Assembly (NCBI RefSeq): GCF_004120195.1
Contig: NZ_SCHN01000009.1
Location: forward strand, 298,601-362,600
Reading direction: 5' to 3'
Source of the DNA: Enterovibrio baiacu
Lineage (GTDB): Bacteria; Pseudomonadota; Gammaproteobacteria; Enterobacterales; Vibrionaceae
Length of the DNA stretch: 64,000 nt
Shown: one piece after another, positions 17,034-25,443 of the stretch
Position numbering within the stretch: position 1 is the stretch's first letter
How the letters are laid out: every line of letters begins with the position of its first letter
Translations under genes and position numbers: made by a program
The notes under the pieces: generated by a model
The model's database searches: none
Told to the model about the DNA's origin: nothing
What the model saw: only the letters and a program-made list of their open reading frames with translations

Positions 17034-18152
17034 TCACCACACGTAGCTCAGCTTACTCCATGTCCACATCCATACGTCGAGTAAGGCTTCCCCTGTGCGG
17101 GTTCTTTTCGGGTAAAAACCGACGGTAGCTTGGCTGCCATATCGAAGACCCGCATCGGTTGGCAAGTCGAAAAAGCGAATATTGACGGGGTAGCGCTGCG
17201 CCTGCTGCAAGGTGCTTGAGGTGTTATTATGTTCAAAAGCATCACTGTCCCCATTATCGTTTCCCCAGCCGATAGACGTTATCTCACCGTGAAAAACTTT
17301 CCCTGGATACACATCAAAAACCATCTTTGCGATTGTGCCTTTTCTTAAATAGGTCAGAGAGTTTTCCTGCACCATGGCAGTCAGCCAAAAATGGTGGGTA
17401 TCAATGTATGTCATCACAGGTTGTCCTGCGGCAACATAATCGCCAGCAGTCATGCGCATGTTGGTGATCACCCCATTATCAGGCGCAATGATCTTGGTAT
17501 ACGACAGGTTAAGGAGCGCATGATCCAAGGTATTCAACGCTGTTTTTAACTGAGGAGATCGTTGCGCTTTGTTGTCGAGCATGTTTTCCGCAACGTTAAG
17601 TGCGTCTATTGTTGTCGCTAGCGCCAACTTGGCTTCTTGTCGTGCTTTAAGGCTTTCTTGTAGCGTGGTGTTGTTAATCACTCCCATCCTTGCCAGCGTC
17701 ATGTTGCGTTGAACATAGCGCTTTGCTTGTGCCAAACTCACCCTCGCATTCACTTCCTCAATTTTGGCATTTAATAGCGCGGTTGAATCTCCCCCCAATG
17801 ATTGAGCAACCTGTTGGAGTGCAAGCTGTGCGGCTTCGACATCGAGTTGGAATGGGGCTGATTCAATACTAAAAAGCGGGTAGTTCCGTTTTACAGAAAC
17901 ATTGTCGATCACCGCAATGCTCGCTATGGTTCCTGATACTTGCGGCGCAATGTGGATCATTTGACCGTTGACGCTGCCATGTTGCGTAATGGGGGTGACG
18001 CGTGTCGCCCAGAGTGTATATAGCCAAATGCCAAAGGCGACGAGCAGGATGCAAAGGAGATAACGACGAGAGCGACTGGCCGTCTTCGGTGTATTCACTG
18101 TTTCGGTGTGGATCGCTTGTTCAGGCGCATCATGAATACGGCTTTCGCTCAT
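17034..18152 (-). CDS. HlyD/EmrA-type membrane fusion protein, without adjacent pump
   Basis: A 372-residue periplasmic adaptor. One N-terminal anchor helix (about residues 30-49) follows a polar cytoplasmic head. Half-motifs of the biotinyl-lipoyl-like barrel (IHIAPQVSGTIASIAVIDNVSV and IIAPDNGVITNMRMTAGDYV) flank a helical hairpin of about 110 residues, then a beta-barrel. This is the layout of EmrA, AaeA and YibH adaptors, which work with an inner-membrane transporter. None is adjacent, and no outer-membrane factor is nearby. AAGGA precedes the ATG. It is convergent with the kinase gene. Confidence 0.85.
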   Translation of the reverse strand: MSESRIHDAPEQAIHTETVNTPKTASRSRRYLLCILLVAFGIWLYTLWATRVTPITQHGSVNGQMIHIAPQVSGTIASIAVIDNVSVKRNYPLFSIESAPFQLDVEAAQLALQQVAQSLGGDSTALLNAKIEEVNARVSLAQAKRYVQRNMTLARMGVINNTTLQESLKARQEAKLALATTIDALNVAENMLDNKAQRSPQLKTALNTLDHALLNLSYTKIIAPDNGVITNMRMTAGDYVAAGQPVMTYIDTHHFWLTAMVQENSLTYLRKGTIAKMVFDVYPGKVFHGEITSIGWGNDNGDSDAFEHNNTSSTLQQAQRYPVNIRFFDLPTDAGLRYGSQATVGFYPKRTRTGEALLDVWMWTWSKLSYVW

Positions 18153-18473
18153 GCTTGGGTCCTTGCATACGTTGAAATGGAGTGCGTCAGAGACAACCGT
18201 TCACTCGCTTATTATTGTTTTTTCTAAGCGTGTGATTGCACATGGGAATTAAGTCTATGGGGCGAGGCAGGTGCATGTTGTCCAACTTTAGACACTTTGC
18301 AGTGAACAGTTGTCACACCCTGTTTGCCCTTTGAGAATGTGGCATCGCGGAGAGGGATGTCACTGAGGGTTGGTAAACGTTAAGAAAGGACGCAAAGAAA
18401 AGGAAAGCCCTTTAGGCACACTTGTTTGCACCAAAAGGGCTTAGGATGAGCAAAGCTCGCGCGCGCGACTTAA
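18153..18473. other. Intergenic region containing the 3' hairpin of the enoyl-CoA hydratase operon
   Basis: A 321-base gap with the promoter of the HlyD-type gene on its left and a terminator-like hairpin at 18405-18442 on its right. I see nothing else. Confidence 0.4.
18405..18442 (-). terminator. Hairpin terminator after the enoyl-CoA hydratase gene
   Basis: AAGCCCTTT pairs with AAAGGGCTT around a partly self-complementary interior; on the minus strand it is followed by TCCTTTTCTTT. Confidence 0.6.
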
Positions 18474-19238
18474 TCAGTTTCCCGTGAACTGAGGCGGGCG
18501 TTTTTCTATGAAGGCATGCATTCCTTCTTTTTGGTCTTCCGTGGCAAAGAGGCCATGGAACAACCGGCGCTCAGATCGCACGCCGTCTTCAATAGTGAGG
18601 CGCTCTGCATTGAGAACACATTCTTTTGCCAAAGCGACAGCAGGTTTGCTGTAACTGGCTATCGTTCTGGCTGCATGCATTGTTTCGTCCATCAATTGAT
18701 CATCAGGCAGCACCCTAGAAACCAATCCTGCCCGCTCTGCTTCGACAGCATCCATCATGCGGCCCGTAAGAATCATGTCGATGGCTTTAGATTTCCCAAC
18801 CAGTTTAGTGAGGCGTTGTGAACCCCCCATGCCGGGAATGACGCCGATGGTCAGCTCTGGTTGTCCAAAGAGCGCGGATTCCGTGGCGAAAATGGTGTCG
18901 CACATCATGGCGAGCTCACAGCCACCTCCCAGTGCATAACCTGACACGGCAGCGATGATGGGCGTGCGGGTGCGTCCTACTGCTTCCCATCCTGCAAAGT
19001 AATCGGTGGCGGCCATGTCTTGATACGTCATGTCGGCCATTTCGCTAATGTCAGCGCCTGCGGCAAAGATTTGGTTGCTTCCTGTTATCACAAAACAACC
19101 TACCTCTGGCTTCTCATCAAAGTGAGCAAGCGCACTGGTGAGCTCGCGCATCACTGCGCTGTTGAGTGCGTTTCTTTTTTCAGGGCGATTGATCGTGATG
19201 GTCACGACACCGCGATCAAACTCGGTATTGATAAACAT
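18474..19238 (-). CDS. Enoyl-CoA hydratase/isomerase (crotonase family)
   Basis: A 254-residue crotonase-fold enzyme. Acyl-CoA binding and oxyanion blocks are ITGSNQIFAAGADISEM and YALGGGCELAMMCD; the two catalytic glutamates of true hydratases are present in GGGCELAMM and GQPELTIGVIPGMGG, so hydration of trans-2-enoyl-CoA is likely. I chose ATG 19238 since AAGGACGTAACC lies just before it; an in-frame ATG at 19256 adds six residues. It is the third gene of an operon with a membrane oxidoreductase and an adenylate-forming enzyme, with a short gap of 47 bases, which suggests a joint acyl or amino-acyl pathway. Confidence 0.88.
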   Translation of the reverse strand: MFINTEFDRGVVTITINRPEKRNALNSAVMRELTSALAHFDEKPEVGCFVITGSNQIFAAGADISEMADMTYQDMAATDYFAGWEAVGRTRTPIIAAVSGYALGGGCELAMMCDTIFATESALFGQPELTIGVIPGMGGSQRLTKLVGKSKAIDMILTGRMMDAVEAERAGLVSRVLPDDQLMDETMHAARTIASYSKPAVALAKECVLNAERLTIEDGVRSERRLFHGLFATEDQKEGMHAFIEKRPPQFTGN

Positions 19239-19285
19239 GGTTACGTCCTTATTCATCGGTCAGTCAGTCGGAATGTTTGCTGGGG

Positions 19286-20623
19286 CTATGAGTCCCATAT
19301 CGCACCAAAGGCGGGAACGCCGCGGCTTTCCATTCCATAGACCACTTGTTGAGTCAGCTTTTGATTTGAAATGCAGATCACTGCTTCCGCATCGAATTTT
19401 TCATAGGCGGAGTAGGCCAGCTGCACCATGTCGGGTTTGCCGTCTTTGTCGGTATCCCAAATGATGGCATCAGGTTGTGCTTCGAGAATTTGGTCGACCA
19501 AGGCATCGCCGTAGGTTTTGCGCGGGTCGCGTGTTGACCATACCAAGAGCATCGGCAGTTTTTGTGCGAACAAGTGGGGCAAACAAGGCCCAATGCCGCT
19601 GCCCGTTGCGATGTAAACCACGCGCTTAAACAAGACTTCAATGTTTGCAACGCCTGCGGTTGGAATGCCTTTCACCCAGAGGTGAGTAGGCTTGTCATCA
19701 ATCAATTTGCCCGTCCAATCTCCGGCACGAGACACGGTGAGTCGGTAGCCTGTTTCTGTTGGAGACGGCACGTTTGCAAAGTGGTGCCATTCCATGAGTG
19801 GTGAACGGCTGATGGCCATCGACGAGCCTGCAAATGGCGTCACACCATAATCAAACTTGAGTAATGCAACGTGATTCGAGGGTGTTGATATCTCGACGGG
19901 AACGCGCTTGAGTCGCATCCATGGCAGTGCCACGCTGAATGTCATGACAAACAAAGCCCAGATCGAGGGTGTGTTGAGCACGATGTCAGTCATGCTCATG
20001 TCCGGGTATTGGCTTAGGGTGAGTGTCAACGTTTGTGCCCAAAACAGAAGCAGCAAAGACCAACCGGCGAAGCGATGAGACGCTTCAAACGCATTGTGGT
20101 ATTTCTTACGAATGTTCGGTGTTGCCATGGTGATCATGACAATGAGCACAGCAACAATGACCAGTGTGATGCTCATGCTGGTGGTTGAAACACCGCCCAG
20201 ATTTTGGCTGTAGTGGTAAAGCAAACTACCAGCATAGACGGCAAACCAAAGGCTGCCGTTGATGGCGCAACCGCTATGTAAGCCGCCGTGGTGATAGACC
20301 TTCCCTAAATGCCAACGAATAGAGAGCGGCCATGTGGTCGGTGCGCGAGTGGCGAGCCAAAAGAGCAGGTTTATCACGTATTGTTGACGGATGATCACGG
20401 CAACGAAGAAGTTGGCTATCACCATATTGCTCACGTATTGAAGCTGAATGCCTTCCTTAGCAAACCAATTCCCCGTGGTGACGCCATAGATTAAGGCGAT
20501 GACATTAAGAATGGAAACCATTGCGACAAGGCGCATGTAATGTTCAAGCTTAGGGTTTTTCCACATACGCTTGAGCTTGTGTTGCTTCGCTGGAAGCTCC
20601 GTCTGCGAATAGGGTGCCATCAT
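19286..20623 (-). CDS. Six-helix membrane flavo-oxidoreductase, TmpL/TmpA-like C-terminal half
   Basis: A 445-residue membrane protein. The first half has about six hydrophobic helices with histidines at YHHGGLHSG and ASHRFAGW, which could bind haem as in ferric reductases. The second half resembles a ferredoxin-reductase module: a beta-barrel part, then a nucleotide-binding block VVYIATGSGIGPCLPHLF and a terminal GVPAFGAIWDS. This order matches the membrane plus FAD/NAD(P) part of fungal TmpL and TmpA. It starts 14 bases after an AMP-binding gene that matches the other part of TmpL. The electron acceptor and substrate are unknown. Confidence 0.68.
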   Translation of the reverse strand: MMAPYSQTELPAKQHKLKRMWKNPKLEHYMRLVAMVSILNVIALIYGVTTGNWFAKEGIQLQYVSNMVIANFFVAVIIRQQYVINLLFWLATRAPTTWPLSIRWHLGKVYHHGGLHSGCAINGSLWFAVYAGSLLYHYSQNLGGVSTTSMSITLVIVAVLIVMITMATPNIRKKYHNAFEASHRFAGWSLLLLFWAQTLTLTLSQYPDMSMTDIVLNTPSIWALFVMTFSVALPWMRLKRVPVEISTPSNHVALLKFDYGVTPFAGSSMAISRSPLMEWHHFANVPSPTETGYRLTVSRAGDWTGKLIDDKPTHLWVKGIPTAGVANIEVLFKRVVYIATGSGIGPCLPHLFAQKLPMLLVWSTRDPRKTYGDALVDQILEAQPDAIIWDTDKDGKPDMVQLAYSAYEKFDAEAVICISNQKLTQQVVYGMESRGVPAFGAIWDS

Positions 20624-20637
20624 GGGTACTGCTCTCC

Positions 20638-22299
20638 TTAAACGTCTTCAGAGCTGGGTGTAGCTGTTTGTGATTGAGGGGTTAACGCTGTCTCTCGTAG
20701 CGATGCGTTGTAAAGATCCAGCAATTTCCTCTTGTCTACTTTTCCACGAGGCGTTAGCGGCAATTCGTCAAACGTCATGATTTTTGTTGGTACGCAGTAG
20801 TATGGTAAGTGCGCTGAAACCTGTTTTTTTGCAAGCGTTTCGTCGATGTCTATCGGGGCGACAAAGGCGGCAACATGCTCGTTTGAGACTTTCAAGGTCA
20901 CGGCTTGGCGGCAAGAAGGTAGACGCTCAATTACAGTAGATATGGCATCGAGTTCGACGCGAAAGCCTTTGATTTTGACTTGGTCATCGGTTCGACCGTG
21001 GTGTTCGAGTTCGCCATCTTCCGTCCAACGGCCTAAATCGCGGGTGCGAAACATGACGTGGCCATCCCCTAGAAATGGGTCGGTACGGTAGCGTTGTTGG
21101 CTGAGTGTGACGTTGGCGAGGTAGCCTTTCGTCACACAAATACCGCCTGCCCACATTTCCCCAACGTCGCCAATAGCGCATGGCGTGAGGTGTTCATCAA
21201 GGATGTACACCGTGTTGTTGGGCGTTGGTGTGCCAATGGTCAAAGGTCTGCCGATTTCATAGCGTTTCATGGTGTTCACTATGGTGGTTTCGGTTGGGCC
21301 ACAGCAGTTGTAAAAATCACAAAATTCAGCCCATGTTTCGGCGAGAGGCTGCGGACACGGCTCGCCTGCCACCGCAACCACTTTTGTGTCTGTGCAGGCG
21401 CTGGCGTTGATGCTTGCGAGCACTGATGGTGTTGCGATGATGACATCTGCATTGCTGGCAGTGTGCTGAATGACCTTATCTCGAATCATTAAGGTGGCGC
21501 CGTTACAGAGTGCGCCATAGATTTCCCAGGCAGACATGTCGAAGGAAATACTGAGAAGTTGAGCGACACGTAATCCCGGTTTAATCCCGAGATTTCCAGG
21601 GGCGGTGAGCACAATGTTACAGACGTTTTTATGGGTGACTTGCACGCCATTGGGTGTGCCGGTCGTTCCTGATGTGAACAGAATGAAACAGGTATCATTA
21701 GTGTTGGCGGGGCGACGGCCCGATGTTGGCAGCGCACGAAACTCGAAAGACTTCATCAATGTGTCTAACGCGATCATTCGAACATCGGGCAGTTCTGGCA
21801 TATCAGATAGATGATCGGATAGCGTGAGCACAACCTTCATTCTTGATAAGTTGGCGATATGTGCGAGTTGCGTTTTTGGCACCACGCCCGCGTGTTGAGG
21901 CACATAATTCGCCCCAATTTTCAGACAGGCAAACATGCCGACCAGCATGGGTATCGAGCGTGTCAGGAATACCCCAATTGAATCGCCCGGCTTCACGCCT
22001 GCTTGTAGCAACACCGTCGCGAGTTTCTCTGCATTGTCATTCAAATCGCTATAGGAAATTGAACGGCCACTGTGCATGGCGGCAATCGCATGTGGCCGTG
22101 TGGTGGCATGGTATTCAAATGCCCGATGTAGGGTGCTAAATGCGGGGGAGTCTTGCGGGCCTCGGCCAAACAAGACAAATTTTCGACGATCTTCTGCACT
22201 GAGGTTTGAAAGCGGCGTCAGATTAAAAAGTCGTTCGTTTCCCAAATGTCGAGAGTCAGGTGCTGGAGGATGTAGCACTGAGTTCAATATGACCGTCAC
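20638..22299 (-). CDS. AMP-binding adenylate-forming enzyme (NRPS A-domain type, no carrier domain)
   Basis: A 553-residue ANL-superfamily enzyme. Core motifs are in order: FTSGTTGTPNGVQVTHKN (about 208), CCGPTETT, FRTRDLGRWTEDGELEHHGR with the ribose-binding Asp, DQVKIKGFRVEL at the hinge and LTPRGKVDKRKLL with the catalytic Lys. The phrasing is closer to amino-acid-adenylating NRPS domains than to fatty acyl-CoA ligases. No carrier domain follows; the end is a short Ser/Thr/Pro tail. First gene of a three-gene operon, 14 bases before the membrane oxidoreductase. In fungal TmpL an AMP-binding domain is fused to the same kind of oxidoreductase. Confidence 0.82.
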   Translation of the reverse strand: MTVILNSVLHPPAPDSRHLGNERLFNLTPLSNLSAEDRRKFVLFGRGPQDSPAFSTLHRAFEYHATTRPHAIAAMHSGRSISYSDLNDNAEKLATVLLQAGVKPGDSIGVFLTRSIPMLVGMFACLKIGANYVPQHAGVVPKTQLAHIANLSRMKVVLTLSDHLSDMPELPDVRMIALDTLMKSFEFRALPTSGRRPANTNDTCFILFTSGTTGTPNGVQVTHKNVCNIVLTAPGNLGIKPGLRVAQLLSISFDMSAWEIYGALCNGATLMIRDKVIQHTASNADVIIATPSVLASINASACTDTKVVAVAGEPCPQPLAETWAEFCDFYNCCGPTETTIVNTMKRYEIGRPLTIGTPTPNNTVYILDEHLTPCAIGDVGEMWAGGICVTKGYLANVTLSQQRYRTDPFLGDGHVMFRTRDLGRWTEDGELEHHGRTDDQVKIKGFRVELDAISTVIERLPSCRQAVTLKVSNEHVAAFVAPIDIDETLAKKQVSAHLPYYCVPTKIMTFDELPLTPRGKVDKRKLLDLYNASLRETALTPQSQTATPSSEDV

Positions 22300-22616
22300 T
22301 GGAGTGTCTCCTATTCATTATTCACGAGGACAATTTTCCGGCTTCTCGGGTGTCATCGTTTTTTCCGCTTGGTGCTATCGGAAAATGTATAGGGCAACTC
22401 TCACAAAATTCTCACAAAGGGTTCTCAATATATTAGTGAACCATGAAATATCATTAATTATAAAAAGGTTATTAAGAAAGCCATCATATAATGTTAGACA
22501 GCCTGTGCTCTGGTCTGTATAGCTTTTTGGGGTGTGCATTAGGATCAAAAAAGCCACTGCGGACAGTGGCTTTGAATGCAAGAAAGTTCTCACAAAAACA
22601 CTAATTAACCTGAATG
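22300..22616. other. Intergenic region between the AMP-binding operon and nhaC
   Basis: A 317-base region. It contains the promoter of the AMP-binding operon, and the nhaC terminator at 22545-22573. The AT-rich middle (22410-22500) holds no gene I can support. Confidence 0.4.
22545..22573 (-). terminator. Hairpin terminator after nhaC
   Basis: AAAGCCACTG pairs perfectly with CAGTGGCTTT; on the minus strand the stem runs into TTTTTT. Confidence 0.8.
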
Positions 22617-24047
22617 TTAAAGGTCTCTTTCTACGCTGGCTTCTCTGGGTTCAGCCTCGTCAGTTCGCCAAATTGTCCACCCCATTACCCCGAAAATGAT
22701 GGTGACAATAGGGGATAGCCAACAGAAGAAATTGAAGGGAAGGTAAGCCAAGGTGGCTACGCCTAGCGTGGCGGCTTGGTATGCGCCTCCTGAGTTCCAA
22801 GGAACGAGGTTGGCGGTTACCGTTGCTGAATCTTCCACCGCTCGTGAGAGGTTTTCAGGTGCAAGCCCTCGCTCTCGATACGCCTCCGCGTAACTGCGCG
22901 CACTCATCACGATGGCCATGTATTGGTCACACAAAATGACGTTTGCACCGATACCCGTCAGCACGGTTGAAATCACCAGTGAGCCGGTTGATTTCGCCGC
23001 AGCGAGCACTTTATCCGCAATGACACGAAGCTGGTTTGTTCGCTCCATCACGCCACCAAACATCATGGCGACGATGATCAAGCTGATGGTATACATCATT
23101 GAGTCCATGCCACCACGAGACAGCAAAGAATCGACATCTTCAATGCCTGTCGCTGACGCATAACCGCCGAAAGCAACATTTGCGATGGCGTTGTAATCTG
23201 CACCTTGCAAGCCGGCTGCGCAAATGGCACCCGCAATCACACCCAACGCGATACCGGGAATGGCGGGCATTTTTTTGTACGACACAAACAAGACAAGAAA
23301 CAAAGGCAAGAATAAAACGGGGTTGATGAAGAAGTTGCTATCCAGCGTTGTTAAAATGGTATTGATACGATCGATATTACTTCCCGTTGCGCTGTATTGC
23401 AGGCCGAGAACGGTTTCAATGATCAGGGTAATCGTGATGCTCACCCCGGTGGTGTAGGACATGTGTTTGATGTGGGTAAACAGATCGGTTCCCGCCATTG
23501 CAGGCGCGAGGTTGGTGGTATCTGACAGCGGTGACATTTTGTCGCCAAAATACGCCCCTGACAAAACAGCACCTGCGACGAGTGGCAATGGAAAACCTAA
23601 GCCTCCGCCAACACCCATCAGCGCGACACCGATTGTCCCTGTTGTTCCCCAACTTGTGCCTGTGGCGAGCGACGTCACCGCACAGATGATCACACATGCG
23701 GGTAAGAATACCTCTGGTGCGAGGATTTGTAGCCCGTAGTAAATCAAGGTTGGAACGACACCCGCCAATATCCAAACACCAATCAGCGAGCCAACAATCA
23801 TCAAGATGATCATCGCGGGCAAGGCGTTATAAATGCCGTTCACCATGCCGCCTTGAATGTCTTTCCAAGAGAAGCCACAGCGAAGGGCAATGACACTGGC
23901 GACAACCACGCCGAGCATCATGGGGATTTGAGGATCTAGCCCATACATGACGATGGAGATACTGATCCCCACCACCAATGAGAGCAGTGAAATAATGGCT
24001 TCCCAGAAATGGGGAGCACGAGCACCTTCAGGTATATCAGTCTTCAT
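22617..24047 (-). CDS. nhaC: Na+/H+ antiporter NhaC family
   Basis: A 476-residue inner-membrane antiporter with about 11-12 helices. Diagnostic NhaC blocks are SLATGTSWGTTGTIGVALMG, GAVLSGAYFGDKMSPLSDTTNLAPA and LVPWNSGGAYQAATLGV. It would extrude sodium (or exchange related ions) in exchange for protons, consistent with a marine host; some NhaC-family members instead carry organic acids. I chose ATG 24047 because CGGAGGTAAC is just before it; the open frame upstream is not family sequence. A strong terminator follows the stop. Confidence 0.9.
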   Translation of the reverse strand: MKTDIPEGARAPHFWEAIISLLSLVVGISISIVMYGLDPQIPMMLGVVVASVIALRCGFSWKDIQGGMVNGIYNALPAMIILMIVGSLIGVWILAGVVPTLIYYGLQILAPEVFLPACVIICAVTSLATGTSWGTTGTIGVALMGVGGGLGFPLPLVAGAVLSGAYFGDKMSPLSDTTNLAPAMAGTDLFTHIKHMSYTTGVSITITLIIETVLGLQYSATGSNIDRINTILTTLDSNFFINPVLFLPLFLVLFVSYKKMPAIPGIALGVIAGAICAAGLQGADYNAIANVAFGGYASATGIEDVDSLLSRGGMDSMMYTISLIIVAMMFGGVMERTNQLRVIADKVLAAAKSTGSLVISTVLTGIGANVILCDQYMAIVMSARSYAEAYRERGLAPENLSRAVEDSATVTANLVPWNSGGAYQAATLGVATLAYLPFNFFCWLSPIVTIIFGVMGWTIWRTDEAEPREASVERDL

Positions 24048-24678
24048 GTTACCTCCGATTTGTGTACATCTATGACTGAATGAATAAATAACGTTGTTGT
24101 GCTCAGCCTGTTTTCCTCTGGCATCACGAATGGCGTGAAGAACCAAGTGAATTTGCGACGCGATCAGGCGCGGCAAAGGGCTAAGCGATGTACTTGGGCA
24201 AAGCTATGGCACGGTGTCTTCGGAGGGTTCTACATCGTTTTATCGATGCACTGTCCAAGGTTGCGTTGAGGTAACCAAGGTAGGGGAGAACTAACCAAGC
24301 GAAACTGTTTCGGCGGGATCGTATCCATGACGAGCAACAGCACTTTTCACACATGCTTTTATGATTTTTATAAGAGCGGTTGTTCTCAATGAACAGGGAA
24401 ACCATGAAAAACGCGTAGGCATTGTTGTCAGTGGTTTCACTTGAGGGTAACGGCTAGGTGTCAGAAAAAGTGTTGAAGAAACGAGACTGAGTGCGGATTA
24501 GAAATGGCTTTTCATCCACGCCAAGAAAAAAACTAAGAAAAACAGCGGAAGTGACGATATTTCAAACGCTTGATTGAAATTAATGCCATGTTTTTACCTT
24601 GATAGCTGAATCGATTCTTCACAATGTTGCCGGGTCTCTGTGCATGTTGAATATGGGAGTTTACGAGAGGGAGCATTT

Positions 24679-24776
24679 GAGAGGCGAGAGGCGAGAGGCG
24701 AGAGGCGAGATTAGAGATAAGAGGTGCGAGATAAGAGATAGGAGATAAGAGATAAGAGATAAGAGATAAGAGATAA
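24679..24776. repeat. Heptamer tandem repeat array, 14 units beginning GAG
   Basis: Four GAGAGGC units, then GAGATTA, GAGATAA, GAGGTGC, GAGATAA, GAGATAG and five GAGATAA units, all in unbroken 7-base register. It lies directly 3' of the gene ending at 24821 and abuts its terminator-like hairpin. A similar array occurs at 59274. Confidence 0.9.
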
Positions 24777-24797
24777 GCAGGCGGCGTGCCTGCTTAT
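24773..24797 (-). terminator. Hairpin after the hypothetical gene at 24821
   Basis: ATAAGCAGGC pairs with GCCTGCTTAT (10-bp stem, five-base loop). One arm overlaps the last GAGATAA repeat unit. On the minus strand the following bases are CTCTTATCTC, not a clean T tract. Confidence 0.5.
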
Positions 24798-24820
24798 GGT
24801 TGATGATGTGTTTTGAAACC

Positions 24821-25252
24821 TCAGTGCATCGTTTGATGATTCACGAAACGAATACTCTCGCAGATACGTTGAGCATCTTCAAAGCGGGTTTCCTCATCAA
24901 GGTATATGCCTAGCTGAATGTAGCTCGAGTGCGAAAACGCGAAGCAATACAGGGAAGCAACGCGGTAATCATTGGTTTCTTCGAGCAATCGGTAACGATA
25001 AAGCAACACATCATTTTGATCTGTTTTAGAGACATCAAAGGCGTCTTCGGCTTGTTCTTCTTCCATCCATGCGAGCGCTTCCTCACGCGTTTCTTCTGGC
25101 TCTATGCCCCACACTGAACACCAAATGGTCATGCCTTGCTGCCAAAGCACTAAGTCTTCATCTTCAATTCGGCATTTGAATTCAGAAGGTAATTCAACAG
25201 ACCATTCTTCCGTTAGCTTGTAGTGACCTGATCGTTCAGGGTATTGATCCAT
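24821..25252 (-). CDS. Conserved-looking acidic hypothetical protein
   Basis: A 143-residue soluble acidic protein without signal peptide or membrane segment. Alternating beta-type stretches (WSVELPSEFKCRIEDEDLVLW, MTIWCSVWGI, YRVASLYCFAFSHSSYIQLGIYLDE) suggest a small alpha/beta fold. I do not recognise a family. No ribosome site is obvious before the ATG. The 3' end leads into a hairpin and the heptamer repeats. Confidence 0.6.
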   Translation of the reverse strand: MDQYPERSGHYKLTEEWSVELPSEFKCRIEDEDLVLWQQGMTIWCSVWGIEPEETREEALAWMEEEQAEDAFDVSKTDQNDVLLYRYRLLEETNDYRVASLYCFAFSHSSYIQLGIYLDEETRFEDAQRICESIRFVNHQTMH

Positions 25253-25443
25253 AGTCTGTATGCTTATTTTTATGGGTGATCTGACGACTCGCGCCAGAAA
25301 TTAATGCGGTGAGGGTAGCATTAATTTCAATAGGAGATAATGACTTACCGATTTTTATGCATGTTGGGGGCTGAAAGGTGTGCAAAAAAGCAGATGCTCT
25401 TAGGGTTCAACATCGTGAGAGCATCAGGTGCTGTTTGCGTTGT

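Larger units (their letters stand above)
24048..24820. other. Long intergenic region with heptamer tandem array
   Basis: A 773-base region. The right part (24679-24776) is a 14-unit heptamer array joined to a hairpin at 24773-24797. The left part (24048-24670) contains the nhaC promoter and no gene I can support; a reverse frame at 24181-24405 has no ribosome site and no family features. Confidence 0.5.

Noticed and set aside
24181-24405. Reverse open frame in the nhaC upstream region
   Set aside because: Cys/Arg-rich without a domain pattern and with no ribosome site; probably chance.
24679-24776. Heptamer array as a CRISPR
   Set aside because: Units are 7 bases in direct tandem with no spacers, and no cas genes are near.
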